Shown one piece after another: positions 1 through 7,437 of a stretch of 17,589 nt of DNA. Each line of letters opens with the position of its first letter. Position 1 is the stretch's first letter. This DNA comes from UBA8438 sp963934795. Its GTDB lineage: Bacteria; Acidobacteriota; Vicinamibacteria; Vicinamibacterales; UBA8438. Below the pieces are notes generated by a model. That model made no database searches. It worked only from the letters and a program-made list of their open reading frames with translations, and was not told the origin of the DNA. The DNA lies in assembly GCA_963934795.1 (NCBI GenBank), contig CAWWAF010000080.1, forward strand, positions 1-17,589, read 5' to 3'. The position numbers and the translations under genes are program-made.

Positions 1-1
1 C

Positions 2-52
2 CTGCTGCCGCGATTCTTCCTCCCCGAGCACACCGACCTACGCTACACATAG
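2..52 (+). CDS. C-terminal end of an upstream gene (partial)
   Basis: Reading from base 2, an open frame encodes LLPRFFLPEHTDLRYT and stops at TAG 50-52. The other two frames here look less protein-like. Only 16 residues are visible, so no family can be named. If real, it is the end of a gene on the same strand about 48 bases before the chorismate-lyase-like gene, which would make it a possible member of the same cluster. The call rests only on the plausible amino-acid mix and the position of the stop, so it could be chance. Confidence 0.35.
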   Translation: MLPRFFLPEHTDLRYT

Positions 53-99
53 GGGTCGGCGGGCGCCGGACCATCGGCCACCTCGCAATCGTCCACCCG

Positions 100-687
100 A
101 TGACCAAGTCGACACGCACTCCACGAGCCGCGGGACCGAGCGCGCTGCCGCGGCTCTCGGCGCGCGACACGCTGTATCCGCTCAACGTCGTCTACCGTCG
201 GGCCGGGATCGCCATGCCGGCGTGGGACACCGCCCCACCAGACCAGATCCCATCCCCGTATCGCTCGATGCTGGTGCATGACGACGACATGACCAGCACC
301 CTCGAGCGGCACTACGGTGGGCGGGTGGTGCTGCGGGCGCTCTCCACGTTCTTCAACGGGGCGTGGTATTTCCGGCGGGTGCTGCTCGTCCAGGAGTCCA
401 CCGGACGACCGGTGGAAATGGGCGCCATTCGCATCAAGCTGGGTGTATTTGCACCTCGGATGAAGGCTACCATTCTGAAGAACGAGATACCCCTGGGTCG
501 AGTGCTCGCGGACGGTCGGTTCGACTACACCAGCCGGGTCAAGGACTATCTCGCCATAACCCCGAACCCGGAGATGATGGGCGTCTTCTGGATGCGTGAG
601 GCCCTAACCTTGTATGGACGCCGAACCGAGATCGTTCACGCGGGACGCAAGATTGGCGACATTGTGGAGGTACTGCCGCAGGTGTAA
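100..687 (+). CDS. Chorismate-lyase-like protein (UbiC fold), possible 4-hydroxybenzoate-forming enzyme
   Basis: This 195-residue protein resembles the UbiC/chorismate pyruvate-lyase fold family, whose members split chorismate into 4-hydroxybenzoate and pyruvate. The pattern SMLVHDDDMTSTLERHYG (residues 56-73) is typical of bacterial members outside the ubiquinone pathway. Aligning by eye to E. coli UbiC, the catalytic Arg76 falls at R92/R93 (YFRRVLL) and Glu155 at E190 (in DIVEVLP). PLGRVL (131-136) and LYGRR (171-175) also match UbiC landmarks. The first 24 residues are basic and look unconserved. No clear Shine-Dalgarno precedes ATG 100, so the true start could lie further in, for example at ATG 214. 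The halogenase-like enzyme, thioesterase and CoA ligase that follow suggest it supplies an aromatic acid. The fold is fairly sure. The product is inferred, and 3-hydroxybenzoate or a regulatory role is possible. Confidence 0.7.
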   Translation: MTKSTRTPRAAGPSALPRLSARDTLYPLNVVYRRAGIAMPAWDTAPPDQIPSPYRSMLVHDDDMTSTLERHYGGRVVLRALSTFFNGAWYFRRVLLVQESTGRPVEMGAIRIKLGVFAPRMKATILKNEIPLGRVLADGRFDYTSRVKDYLAITPNPEMMGVFWMREALTLYGRRTEIVHAGRKIGDIVEVLPQV

Positions 688-719
688 CACGGCCAGGTGA
701 ACCTCGTCGCTGCGACCGA

Positions 720-739
720 GGGGACAATCCAGGGTCCCC
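720..739 (+). other. Stem-loop in the gap before the halogenase-like gene
   Basis: GGGGAC (720-725) pairs with GTCCCC (734-739) around an 8-base loop. It lies in the 96-base gap between the chorismate-lyase-like gene and the flavoprotein. No T-run follows, so an intrinsic terminator is not supported. It may be a processing or attenuation element, or chance in GC-rich DNA. Confidence 0.25.
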
Positions 740-772
740 CCGAAGGGTCCGCGTCGGGTTCTGGGAAGGCCT

Positions 773-777
773 GAGGG
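773..777 (+). promoter_or_regulatory. Shine-Dalgarno for the halogenase-like gene
   Basis: GAGGG ends 6 bases before ATG 784, a good spacing. It favours that start over ATG 787 or ATG 799. Confidence 0.5.
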
Positions 778-783
778 AAGAGG

Positions 784-2028
784 ATGATGTCCACAACGAT
801 GCACGACGCAATCGTAGTCGGAGGCGGGCCGGCCGGCGCGACCACCGCCACCCTGCTCGCGCAGTATGGCCGCGATGTGCTGCTACTGGAGCGTGAATCG
901 TTTCCGCGCTACCACATCGGCGAATCGCTGATGCCCCATACCTGGTTCACCTTCGAGCGACTGGGCGTCCTCGACTGGCTGGAGAAGTCTGGTAGCCCAC
1001 GGAAACACAGCGTCCAATTTGTGTCGACCAGTGGCAAAGTGTCTCAACCGTTCTACTTCTTCAAGACCATCAAGCACGATTGGGCCAGTACCTGGCAGGT
1101 CCGGCGGAGCGACTTCGACAAGATGATGTTAGAAAACGCCGCCGCGACCGGGGTCGACGTGCGCCAGGGTGCCGCCGTGCGGGATGTGCTGCGGGAAGGC
1201 GACCGCGTGATCGGCGTACGCACCGAGTCTGTCGATGGCGGCTCGGTGACCCATCACGCGAAAGTGGTGGTGGATGCCACTGGACGCGACACCTTGCTCG
1301 CCGGCAAACTCGGCTGGAAGAAGCGAGACCCCGACCTCAATAAGATCGCCATCTTCACGTATTTCAAGGGAGCGCTCAGAGACCCCGGGCTCGATCAGGG
1401 TGCCACGACGGTTGCCTACATCAGAGACAAAGGCTGGTTCTGGTACATCCCCCTCGTGGACGACACGGTAAGCGTGGGGGTGGTCGCCGAACGCGACTAT
1501 CTCTATCGCGAGACACGGGACCCAGAGGCGATCTTTTGTCGGGAGGCCGAAGAGTGCCGCTGGATTCGCGAGCATCTCGCGCAGGGCATGTACCAGGGCC
1601 CAATGCGGGTGACTGGCGAATTCAGTTATCGGTCGACCCAGGCCGCGGGTGACGGATTCTGCCTCGTGGGCGACGCCTTCTCATTTCTCGACCCGGTGTT
1701 CTCGTCCGGCGTCTACCTGGCACTGAAGGGAGGCGAACTGGCGGCAGACACCATTCACGCCGCCCTCGACGCCGGCGACGTCACCGCGGCGACGTTCACA
1801 CAGTATGAGCGGGATCTCCGTCATGGTCTCGACAGTTTTCGACAGCTCGTGCTGGCGTTCTATGACCCAACATTCAATTTTGGTGAGTTCATCAGTCAGC
1901 ATCCCGACATCCAACCGCAGCTCGTCGACGCGCTGGTGGGCAACGTGTTCAAGGACCTTCGTCCGCTGATGGACGCGTTGGCCGCCTACACAGGTCCCGC
2001 CCGACGCCCGGCGACTGCGACCGGATAG
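784..2028 (+). CDS. FAD-dependent oxidoreductase of the flavin-dependent halogenase family
   Basis: This is a 414-residue flavoprotein. The dinucleotide fold GGGPAGAT (13-20) is followed by GESLMP (46-51), VDATG (163-167) and GD (296-297), as in the halogenase/geranylgeranyl-reductase group. Three halogenase hallmarks can be seen: WxWxIP as WFWYIP (218-223), FxxPxxSxG as FLDPVFSSG (301-309), and a lysine, K74, where halogenases of the GESLxP type carry the HOCl-activating lysine. A true halogenase oxidises chloride or bromide using FADH2 and oxygen and needs a separate flavin reductase, which is not in the window. The set-up suggests a phenolic or carrier-bound aromatic substrate made by the neighbours. 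Many proteins with these motifs have no proven halogenase activity, so a hydroxylase or other oxidase is possible. The start is ATG 784, 6 bases after GAGGG. Confidence 0.75.
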   Translation: MMSTTMHDAIVVGGGPAGATTATLLAQYGRDVLLLERESFPRYHIGESLMPHTWFTFERLGVLDWLEKSGSPRKHSVQFVSTSGKVSQPFYFFKTIKHDWASTWQVRRSDFDKMMLENAAATGVDVRQGAAVRDVLREGDRVIGVRTESVDGGSVTHHAKVVVDATGRDTLLAGKLGWKKRDPDLNKIAIFTYFKGALRDPGLDQGATTVAYIRDKGWFWYIPLVDDTVSVGVVAERDYLYRETRDPEAIFCREAEECRWIREHLAQGMYQGPMRVTGEFSYRSTQAAGDGFCLVGDAFSFLDPVFSSGVYLALKGGELAADTIHAALDAGDVTAATFTQYERDLRHGLDSFRQLVLAFYDPTFNFGEFISQHPDIQPQLVDALVGNVFKDLRPLMDALAAYTGPARRPATATG

Positions 2029-2040
2029 GCGCGTATCACT

Positions 2041-2532
2041 GTGGCCACTAGCGAATTTCGGCTTACCCGGCGCGTCCAGTTCTACGAAACGGACACCGCC
2101 GGCATCGTCCACTTCAGCGTGTTCTTTCGCTACATGGAGGAGACCGAACACGCCATGTGGAGAGCGGCGGGCCTGAGCATTGCGCCCCCCGGAGCCGCAA
2201 TCGGGTTCCCCAGGGTGGCCACCAGTTTCGAGTTTCTCCGGCCGCTGCGCTTCGAAGATGAGTTCGACGTGGTGCTCCGCGTCACGCAGAAAACGGCCAA
2301 GAGCCTGTCCTACGCGGCCACCATCGAGGTCAGCGGCGCGGTGGCTGCGCGCGGAACGCTGACAGTCGTCTGCGTGAGCAAGCGTCCAGGAGAGCCGATG
2401 CGCGGCACCGCGATACCGGCGGACATCGCTGACCGATTCACGGTGTCGGCGGCCGACGCGCCCGGAACCACGACGGGCCACACGGCGGATGACGCGGCCC
2501 GACGGGCCGCTGAGGGTCCGGACGCGTGGTGA
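2041..2532 (+). CDS. Hot-dog-fold acyl-CoA thioesterase (4HBT/YbgC type)
   Basis: This 163-residue protein belongs to the 4-hydroxybenzoyl-CoA thioesterase superfamily. The N-terminal signature YETDTAGIVHFSVFFRYMEE (15-34) carries the usual catalytic acid, D18, followed by the AGIVHF loop and the start of the long hot-dog helix. Such enzymes hydrolyse aryl- or acyl-CoA or acyl-carrier thioesters in the cytoplasm. The last 35 or so residues are rich in Ala, Asp and Arg and look unconserved. The start is GTG 2041, 12 bases after the flavoprotein stop, with no strong Shine-Dalgarno. The 3' end overlaps the CoA-ligase start by 7 bases, so the two are probably translated together. Pairing a ligase with a thioesterase suggests handling of an aromatic CoA ester. 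The exact substrate cannot be read from the sequence. Confidence 0.8.
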   Translation: MATSEFRLTRRVQFYETDTAGIVHFSVFFRYMEETEHAMWRAAGLSIAPPGAAIGFPRVATSFEFLRPLRFEDEFDVVLRVTQKTAKSLSYAATIEVSGAVAARGTLTVVCVSKRPGEPMRGTAIPADIADRFTVSAADAPGTTTGHTADDAARRAAEGPDAW

Positions 2533-3869
2533 CCACCGGAGCGCACGAAGTTGCGCCACCCGAGATTGCCCCACCCGCGGCCGAGTGCGCGCCACGCGAC
2601 CACATTGCTGCGCGCCAGATGGACCGGCTGCGGGCACTGCTGGCCGCGGTACACGGGCGCAACCGTTTCTACACGCACAAGCTGGATGCAGCCGGGGTCG
2701 ACGCCGAGACGTTACGCACCCCCAACGACCTCCACCTGCTTCCCCTGACGTCGAAGCAGGAGCTCGCCGCCGACCAGGACGCGAGCCCACCGTGGGGCAC
2801 CGCACTTACAGAACCACTCAACCGCTACACCCGGTATCACCAGACGTCATCCACCACCGGCCGCCCCTTGCGGTGGCCAGACACCAACGAGAGCTGGGCC
2901 TGGGTAACGGCGTGCTGGGCCGCGGTCTATCGCGCCGCCCGCGTCACCGCCGACGACCGTATTTTTTTTCCTTTCGGGTTCGGCCCGTTTCTCGGCTTCT
3001 GGTCCGCGTTTGACGCCGGGGCACAGTTGGGAGCCATGGTCATTCCCGGTGGCGGCATGTCCAGCGAGTCGCGCCTCCGGCTTCTGGCCACGAGTCGGCC
3101 GACCGTGGTCTGCTGCACGCCGACCTACGCGCTGCGACTAGCACACGTCGCCCGGGAGACCGGCATCCTCGACCTCGCGGCCGGTCCGGAACACAGTGTC
3201 CGCACCGTTATCGTGGCCGGCGAGCCGGGCGGAAGCATTCCGGCGACCCGGGCACAGCTCGAATCAGGCTGGGGCGCGCGGGTCATCGACCACCACGGTT
3301 TGACCGAGGTGGGACCGACCAGCTTCGAGTGCTGGGAGGCCCCCGGCTCCCTGCACCTCAATGAATGCGAGTTCATTTGCGAGGTGGTTGACCCCAACAC
3401 GGGGGGGCCGGTCCCTGACGGCGAACCAGGCGAACTCGTGGTCACCAACCTGGGCCGCACTGCCAGTCCGGTGATTCGCTACCGGACCCGGGACGTGGTG
3501 CGGCTTGACCGAACGCCCTGCCCCTGCGGTCGCACGCTGGTCAGGGCAGCCGGAGGCATTCTGTCGCGGGCCGACGACATGGTGTGCGTCCGTGGCGTCA
3601 ACGTGTATCCGACCGCCGTCGAAGCGGTGGTGCGACGATTTCCTGAAGTTGTCGAATTTCGGTCCACGGTCTCCGTGAGCGATACCCTATCCGCGCTGGC
3701 GGTCGAGGTCGAACTCGCGCCCGCCGCCGCCGCGCAGGACGTGGCCGCACGGGTCGCGCAGGCGCTGCGCGAATCGATGGGGCTCAGCGTACCCGTGCGG
3801 ATCGTGGCGACCAACACGCTGCCACGATTCGAAATGAAGGCACGTCGTTTTGTCGTCGAGGCACCATGA
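2526..3869 (+). CDS. Phenylacetate-CoA-ligase-like (PaaK family) AMP-forming ligase
   Basis: This 447-residue adenylate-forming enzyme is of PaaK type. The phosphate-binding loop is YHQTSSTTGRPLRW (104-117). HHGLTEVGPTSFE supplies the aromatic/GxTE core motif, and YRTRDVVRL carries the hinge Asp. CPCGRT begins the PaaK-specific C-terminal region, followed by GGILSRADDMVCVRGVNVYP. The length is normal for PaaK (about 430-450). PaaK enzymes use ATP to join aryl acids such as phenylacetate or hydroxybenzoates to CoA. Here the substrate is probably the aromatic acid of this cluster. GTG 2526 overlaps the thioesterase stop by 7 bases, and the stop overlaps the next ATG (ATGA). An 8-T run (2962-2969, codons ATT TTT TTT) stands out in a GC-rich gene. 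Confidence 0.87.
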   Translation: MVTTGAHEVAPPEIAPPAAECAPRDHIAARQMDRLRALLAAVHGRNRFYTHKLDAAGVDAETLRTPNDLHLLPLTSKQELAADQDASPPWGTALTEPLNRYTRYHQTSSTTGRPLRWPDTNESWAWVTACWAAVYRAARVTADDRIFFPFGFGPFLGFWSAFDAGAQLGAMVIPGGGMSSESRLRLLATSRPTVVCCTPTYALRLAHVARETGILDLAAGPEHSVRTVIVAGEPGGSIPATRAQLESGWGARVIDHHGLTEVGPTSFECWEAPGSLHLNECEFICEVVDPNTGGPVPDGEPGELVVTNLGRTASPVIRYRTRDVVRLDRTPCPCGRTLVRAAGGILSRADDMVCVRGVNVYPTAVEAVVRRFPEVVEFRSTVSVSDTLSALAVEVELAPAAAAQDVAARVAQALRESMGLSVPVRIVATNTLPRFEMKARRFVVEAP

Positions 3870-4308
3870 ATGACATCAAACTGACCCGGCTCAACAACAA
3901 TTTTCTCGGCGTCACCGACCTTGCACGCTCGGCCGCGTTCTACCGAGAGACGCTGGGACTTGACCTGTAGTTCGAGATGGACGGAGTCGTGTTCCTGAAC
4001 GCTGGCGGGGTCGCGCTCGCGCTCAGCACGGCCCACGCCGGCCTGGCCTCGCCACCGGCCGGCACCACCGAAGCGGTGTTCGGGGTAGACGACGTGACCG
4101 CGACCCACGAAGCGTTGACGTCACGTGGCGTGGCGTGGAATTCCTCAGCGCGCCGCGCAACGTGACCGGCGACCAATGGGCCGCCAATTTCAGAGACCCG
4201 GACGGACACCTGCTCTCCATGGTCCCGAATGCGCATCGAGCACGTAGCAGCCCGTGGTTCAACCCTGTGGCTCCTCAGCCGGCGGCTGGAGTAGCATTAC
4301 TGGTTTGA
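3866..4308 (+). pseudogene. Broken VOC (glyoxalase/dioxygenase fold) gene
   Basis: ATG 3866 overlaps the CoA-ligase stop (ATGA). The frame reads as a VOC protein: FLGVTDLARSAAFYRETLGL, then an in-frame TAG at 3968-3970 (codon 35) where a CAG would fit, then FEMDGVVFLNAGGVALALS. The frame breaks again at a tandem GTGGC duplication (4125-4129 and 4130-4134). Removing one copy restores VEFLSAPRNV and then the typical VOC ending NFRDPDGHLLSMV, stopping at TGA 4308. Unrepaired, the second part ends at 4165. Two independent lesions suggest real decay, although sequencing error cannot be excluded. The usual metal ligands look altered: Asn replaces the N-terminal His, and the C-terminal Glu is absent. 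The intact gene was probably a co-translated member of the aromatic-acid cluster. Confidence 0.8.
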
Positions 4309-4347
4309 GGAGGGTCCGCCACCGCGTGCGGGCTACAGCGAATCTCG

Positions 4348-4367
4348 CCGACGCAAGAACGCGTCGG
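4348..4367 (+). other. 7-bp stem-loop upstream of the TAXI receptor gene
   Basis: CCGACGC (4348-4354) is perfectly complementary to GCGTCGG (4361-4367) with a 6-base loop. A G-T pair could extend the stem. It ends 9 bases before the Shine-Dalgarno of the receptor gene. Only two T follow, so it is a poor intrinsic terminator. It could be a stabilising or regulatory leader hairpin, or an end signal for the preceding cluster. Confidence 0.35.
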
Positions 4368-4376
4368 TTCCCGGGT

Positions 4377-4380
4377 GGAG
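4377..4380 (+). promoter_or_regulatory. Shine-Dalgarno that decides the TAXI receptor start
   Basis: GGAG lies 6 bases before ATG 4387. The upstream in-frame GTG 4375 overlaps this site and has no Shine-Dalgarno of its own, so ATG 4387 is preferred. Confidence 0.55.
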
Positions 4381-4386
4381 AACAGC

Positions 4387-5370
4387 ATGCGCCGAGTCGG
4401 TTTTCTGGTTGCGTTGATGGTGGGCACGCTCGCCGCGTCGTGCGGCGGCGGTAACGGTGGCGAATCGGGTGATGCCGCCCCGTCACGGGTGTTTCTGAGC
4501 GTGGGCACGGCTCCCCCCGGCGGCGCGTTCTTTGTCGTGGGCAGCGCCCTGGCCGAGGTCGTCAACGAATTCGGCGATACGTTTGGCTGGAGCACCACGG
4601 CTGAGGCGACGAGCGGGTCGCAAGAGAACATTCGACGGCTCGACAGCGGCGAACTCGACTTTGCCATGTCGAACGCGGCCATCACGTATTTCGCGGTGCG
4701 CGGCGGTGAAGGCTGGGACAAGGCCTACCCCATGCGCACGGTGATGACGCTGGCGCCGAACGTGGCGCTCTTCATCGCGCCGGCAGGATCTGACGTCGAA
4801 ACCATTGAGGACCTGCGTGGCAACCGGGTTGGTGTCGGACCAGCCGGCGCAGGCTTCGAGTATTTCGTCGGGCCGCTCCTGGCTGCCCACGGGATCACGT
4901 ATGACGACTTCACCCCACTGAACGCCACCCAGGCCGGCGCGGTGGACCTGATTGCCGACGGCTCGGCCGCCGCCGTGTTCGTCGGCGGCGCGGTCCCGAC
5001 CGCGTCCATCACCCAGGCCTCGGCCTCACAGGACATTTACTTCATTCCGTTCGCAGACGAGGCAAAACGGCAGTTGACCGAGGAATATGTGTTCTTCCGG
5101 CCAGCCACGATCCCGGCCGACACCTACCGCGGCCAGACAGAAGCCTATGAGGGGCTCGACGTCGGGTCGATGCACCTGATCACATCGGCCGCCGTTGACG
5201 AGGGCCTGGTGTACAACATCACCAAGACCCTGTATGAGCAGCGTGCCAGCGTCGTCGAAAAGCACGCCGCCGGGCGCGCCATCAACGAGAACAACGTGAT
5301 CCGCGACACCGGAACCGAGTTTCACCCCGGCGCCATTCGCTACTACCAGGAGATTGGCATCTGGCCATAG
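4387..5370 (+). CDS. TAXI-family TRAP transporter solute-binding lipoprotein
   Basis: This 327-residue receptor begins with a signal peptide: MRR, a hydrophobic stretch, then LAASC (15-19), a slightly loose lipobox predicting lipid attachment at C19. A Gly/Ser-rich linker follows. The TAXI pattern is clear: VGTAPPGGAFFVVGSALAEVV, then EATSGSQENIRRLDSGELDFAMSN in two overlapping stretches, then DLRGNRVGVGPAGAG. TAXI receptors bind small organic acids or amino acids such as glutamate outside the membrane and hand them to a TRAP permease driven by an ion gradient. The permease gene follows directly, confirming the role. The ligand cannot be deduced. Whether it serves the aromatic cluster upstream is unknown, since a gap and a hairpin separate them. 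Confidence 0.9.
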   Translation: MRRVGFLVALMVGTLAASCGGGNGGESGDAAPSRVFLSVGTAPPGGAFFVVGSALAEVVNEFGDTFGWSTTAEATSGSQENIRRLDSGELDFAMSNAAITYFAVRGGEGWDKAYPMRTVMTLAPNVALFIAPAGSDVETIEDLRGNRVGVGPAGAGFEYFVGPLLAAHGITYDDFTPLNATQAGAVDLIADGSAAAVFVGGAVPTASITQASASQDIYFIPFADEAKRQLTEEYVFFRPATIPADTYRGQTEAYEGLDVGSMHLITSAAVDEGLVYNITKTLYEQRASVVEKHAAGRAINENNVIRDTGTEFHPGAIRYYQEIGIWP

Positions 5371-5389
5371 GCCGGTAGTGGTGGTAACA

Positions 5390-7321
5390 ATGACGCCCAG
5401 ACAGCTCGTCTCTCGCGTGCTGGCGGTCGCGCTCTGCGCGTTCACCCTGGCGCAGGTGAACTACCCCGTGCTGGCGCCGCAACCCCAGCTCGCCGTCTTC
5501 GCGCTCCTCGGCCTGGTCATCTGCTTCCTGAACATCCCGATTCACCCGACGCTGAAGGACAACGCCGTCGCCAAAGCCAGCGACATTCTGCTGGCGATGC
5601 TGGCCACCGTGTGTTGCGGCTGGGTTCTGGTACAGAACGAGCCATTTTTTCAGGAACTCTGGCAGAACAGCTCATCGCTCGGCAACCGCGCCGGGTTCGA
5701 AACGTCAGCCGACATCCTGGTCGGTGTCATTGGTCTCCTGATTGTCATCGAGGCCGCACGGCGATCCCTGGGTTGGGCGTTGCCGATCATGTCAGGGCTA
5801 TTTCTGGTCTACGCCTACATCGGCCCCAGCATGCCGGACTGGCTGTTTCCACATCGCGGGTACTCCGTCGAACGGATCGTCGCGCAAACGTTTCTGCAGG
5901 CTCAGGGGACTTTCGGGGTCGCGCTGAGCGTCATGTTCACCTACGTGTTTCTCTTCGTCATCTTCGGCGCCTTTCTGGCCGCCACCGGCGCAACGCGCTT
6001 CATCATAGACTTCGCGCAGTCGGTCTTCGGCTCGAGCCCCGGCGGCCCGGCAAAGGTGGCGGTGCTCAGCAGCGGGCTGATGGGGTCGCTCTCGGGCAGC
6101 GCCGTCGCCAACACCGCCACCACCGGCACCTTCACGATTCCGATGATGCGAAGCGCCGGCTTCCAGGCCACCACCGCCGCCGGTATCCAGGCCGCCGCGA
6201 GTTCCGGTGGCGCACTGATGCCGCCGGTGATGGGCGCCGGCGCCTACATGATGTTGGAGATCGTCGACCCACCTGTCACGTATCTCCAGATCATTCGGGC
6301 CGCACTGATTCCGGCCGTCCTCTACTACCTGTCGCTCTTCTTGATTACCCATTTTCACGCGCGGAGCACGGAAGGCAGCGCTGCGGCCCTGAAGGCCAGC
6401 GCGGTGCAGACGAAACCACTCGCGGAGTCACTAATGGAAGGCGTCGTCTTCGCGACAGCGCTCGGCACGCTGGTTGTGATGTTGATCGTCGGCTACACGC
6501 CGTTCCGGGCCGTCACCGTCTCACTGCTGGCCATCGTCGTCGTCGGCGGGTTCAATCCTCGCACGCGTCTGTCACTCAGTGCCATCATCGAGGCGTTCGC
6601 CAAATCGGCACGCGATGTCGTGTCGCTGGTCGCCGCCTCCGCCTCGGTCGGCATCATCATTGGCATCGTGACCCTGACCGGCATCGGTACCCGGCTGCCC
6701 GCCACCATCTTGCCGCTCGCCGAGCAGAGCTTGTTTCTGGCGCTTCTCCTGATCATGGTGTCGTCGATCGTGCTTGGCATGGGGCTGCCGTCGGCTGTCT
6801 GCTATCTGCTCCTCGCGACACTCATTGGCCCGGTACTGGGCAACCTGGGCGTCGTGCCACTGGCCGCGCACATGTTCATCTTCTACTTCGGCATGATGTC
6901 TATGGTGACCCCACCGGTCGCGCTCGCTGGCTACGCCGCCGCGTCGATCGCGGGCACCAACATCATGCAGACCAGCTTCGCCGCGTTCCGCTTTGCGCTG
7001 GTCGGCTTCACCCTGCCCTTCATCTTCGTGTACAGACCCGAACTGCTCATGCTCACTCCGACCGGCGACGCCGCCGGTCCGCTTGAGATGTTTGTGCCGG
7101 TGCTGATGGGCACCCTCGGTGTGCTCTGCTTCGCCTCCGCCATCACCGGCCAACTCCGAAACGCACTAACGACGCCGCTGCGGATCGCGATGTACGCAGC
7201 CGCGGCCCTGTTGCTGGCCCCCGGCCCAGACGTTGCAGTGGCCGGGCTGAACGTCCCGATTCTCGACGGCGCCGGGGTCGTGCTGTTCGGGGCAATCTAT
7301 GTCCTCAACGGACGGCGCTGA
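5390..7321 (+). CDS. Fused TRAP transporter permease (4TM/12TM, DctQ-DctM type)
   Basis: This 643-residue membrane protein has many hydrophobic segments. The N-terminal quarter matches the small-subunit (DctQ-like) part and the rest the large DctM-like part, the fusion usually paired with TAXI receptors. Large-subunit signatures include GSLSGSAVANTATTGTFTIP with MMRSAGF after it, the later GMGLPSAVCYLLLATLIGP, and MVTPPVALAGYAAASIAGT. The C-terminus carries further short hydrophobic segments. It would import the receptor's ligand across the inner membrane using a sodium or proton gradient. I chose ATG 5390, which begins 20 bases after the receptor stop and gives a natural short tail before the first helix. 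In-frame GTG 5378/5381 and TTG 5354 are possible but would add unconserved residues. Expression is probably coupled to the receptor gene. Confidence 0.9.
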   Translation: MTPRQLVSRVLAVALCAFTLAQVNYPVLAPQPQLAVFALLGLVICFLNIPIHPTLKDNAVAKASDILLAMLATVCCGWVLVQNEPFFQELWQNSSSLGNRAGFETSADILVGVIGLLIVIEAARRSLGWALPIMSGLFLVYAYIGPSMPDWLFPHRGYSVERIVAQTFLQAQGTFGVALSVMFTYVFLFVIFGAFLAATGATRFIIDFAQSVFGSSPGGPAKVAVLSSGLMGSLSGSAVANTATTGTFTIPMMRSAGFQATTAAGIQAAASSGGALMPPVMGAGAYMMLEIVDPPVTYLQIIRAALIPAVLYYLSLFLITHFHARSTEGSAAALKASAVQTKPLAESLMEGVVFATALGTLVVMLIVGYTPFRAVTVSLLAIVVVGGFNPRTRLSLSAIIEAFAKSARDVVSLVAASASVGIIIGIVTLTGIGTRLPATILPLAEQSLFLALLLIMVSSIVLGMGLPSAVCYLLLATLIGPVLGNLGVVPLAAHMFIFYFGMMSMVTPPVALAGYAAASIAGTNIMQTSFAAFRFALVGFTLPFIFVYRPELLMLTPTGDAAGPLEMFVPVLMGTLGVLCFASAITGQLRNALTTPLRIAMYAAAALLLAPGPDVAVAGLNVPILDGAGVVLFGAIYVLNGRR

Positions 7322-7437
7322 ACGGGCCAAGCCCCGACGGCAACCTCGTGCTGCAAATGACCAATCTCGTACCATGGGGTGAGGAAGGACGCGCCGTGCG
7401 CATGGTCTTCACGCCCGGCGTCGCGAGCGGCAAGTAG
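7321..7437 (+). pseudogene. Possible C-terminal remnant of a lost gene
   Basis: Directly after the permease, an open frame reads NGPSPDGNLVLQMTNLVP, then WGEEGRAVRMVFTPGVASGK, and stops at TAG 7435-7437. The residue mix looks like the end of a real protein rather than random GC-rich translation. It has no convincing start: GTG 7348 and ATG 7357 lack a Shine-Dalgarno, and further upstream the frame lies inside the permease gene. I read it as the 3' stub of a deleted gene, but it could be a peptide of about 27 residues or chance. No family is recognised. Confidence 0.3.

Noticed and set aside
720..739. The 720-739 hairpin as an intrinsic terminator
   Set aside because: No T-run follows the stem, and the next bases are C-rich.
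784..2028. The flavoprotein as a plain geranylgeranyl reductase linked to the isoprenoid operon
   Set aside because: WxWxIP, FxxPxxSxG and the K74 position fit the halogenase group better, and the gene sits in the aromatic cassette. Not fully excluded.
1681..2805. A 374-residue open frame on the - strand across the flavoprotein, thioesterase and ligase genes
   Set aside because: It crosses three well-supported + strand genes, is low-complexity Arg/Gly-rich, and shows no motif.
4125..4138. The GTGGC repeats considered as a regulatory direct repeat
   Set aside because: They lie inside a coding frame, and removing one copy restores the VOC protein, so a coding duplication explains them better.
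5611..7086. A 491-residue + strand frame inside the TRAP permease
   Set aside because: It is Arg/His-rich and non-hydrophobic, a frame-shadow of the permease, whose TRAP motifs are clear.
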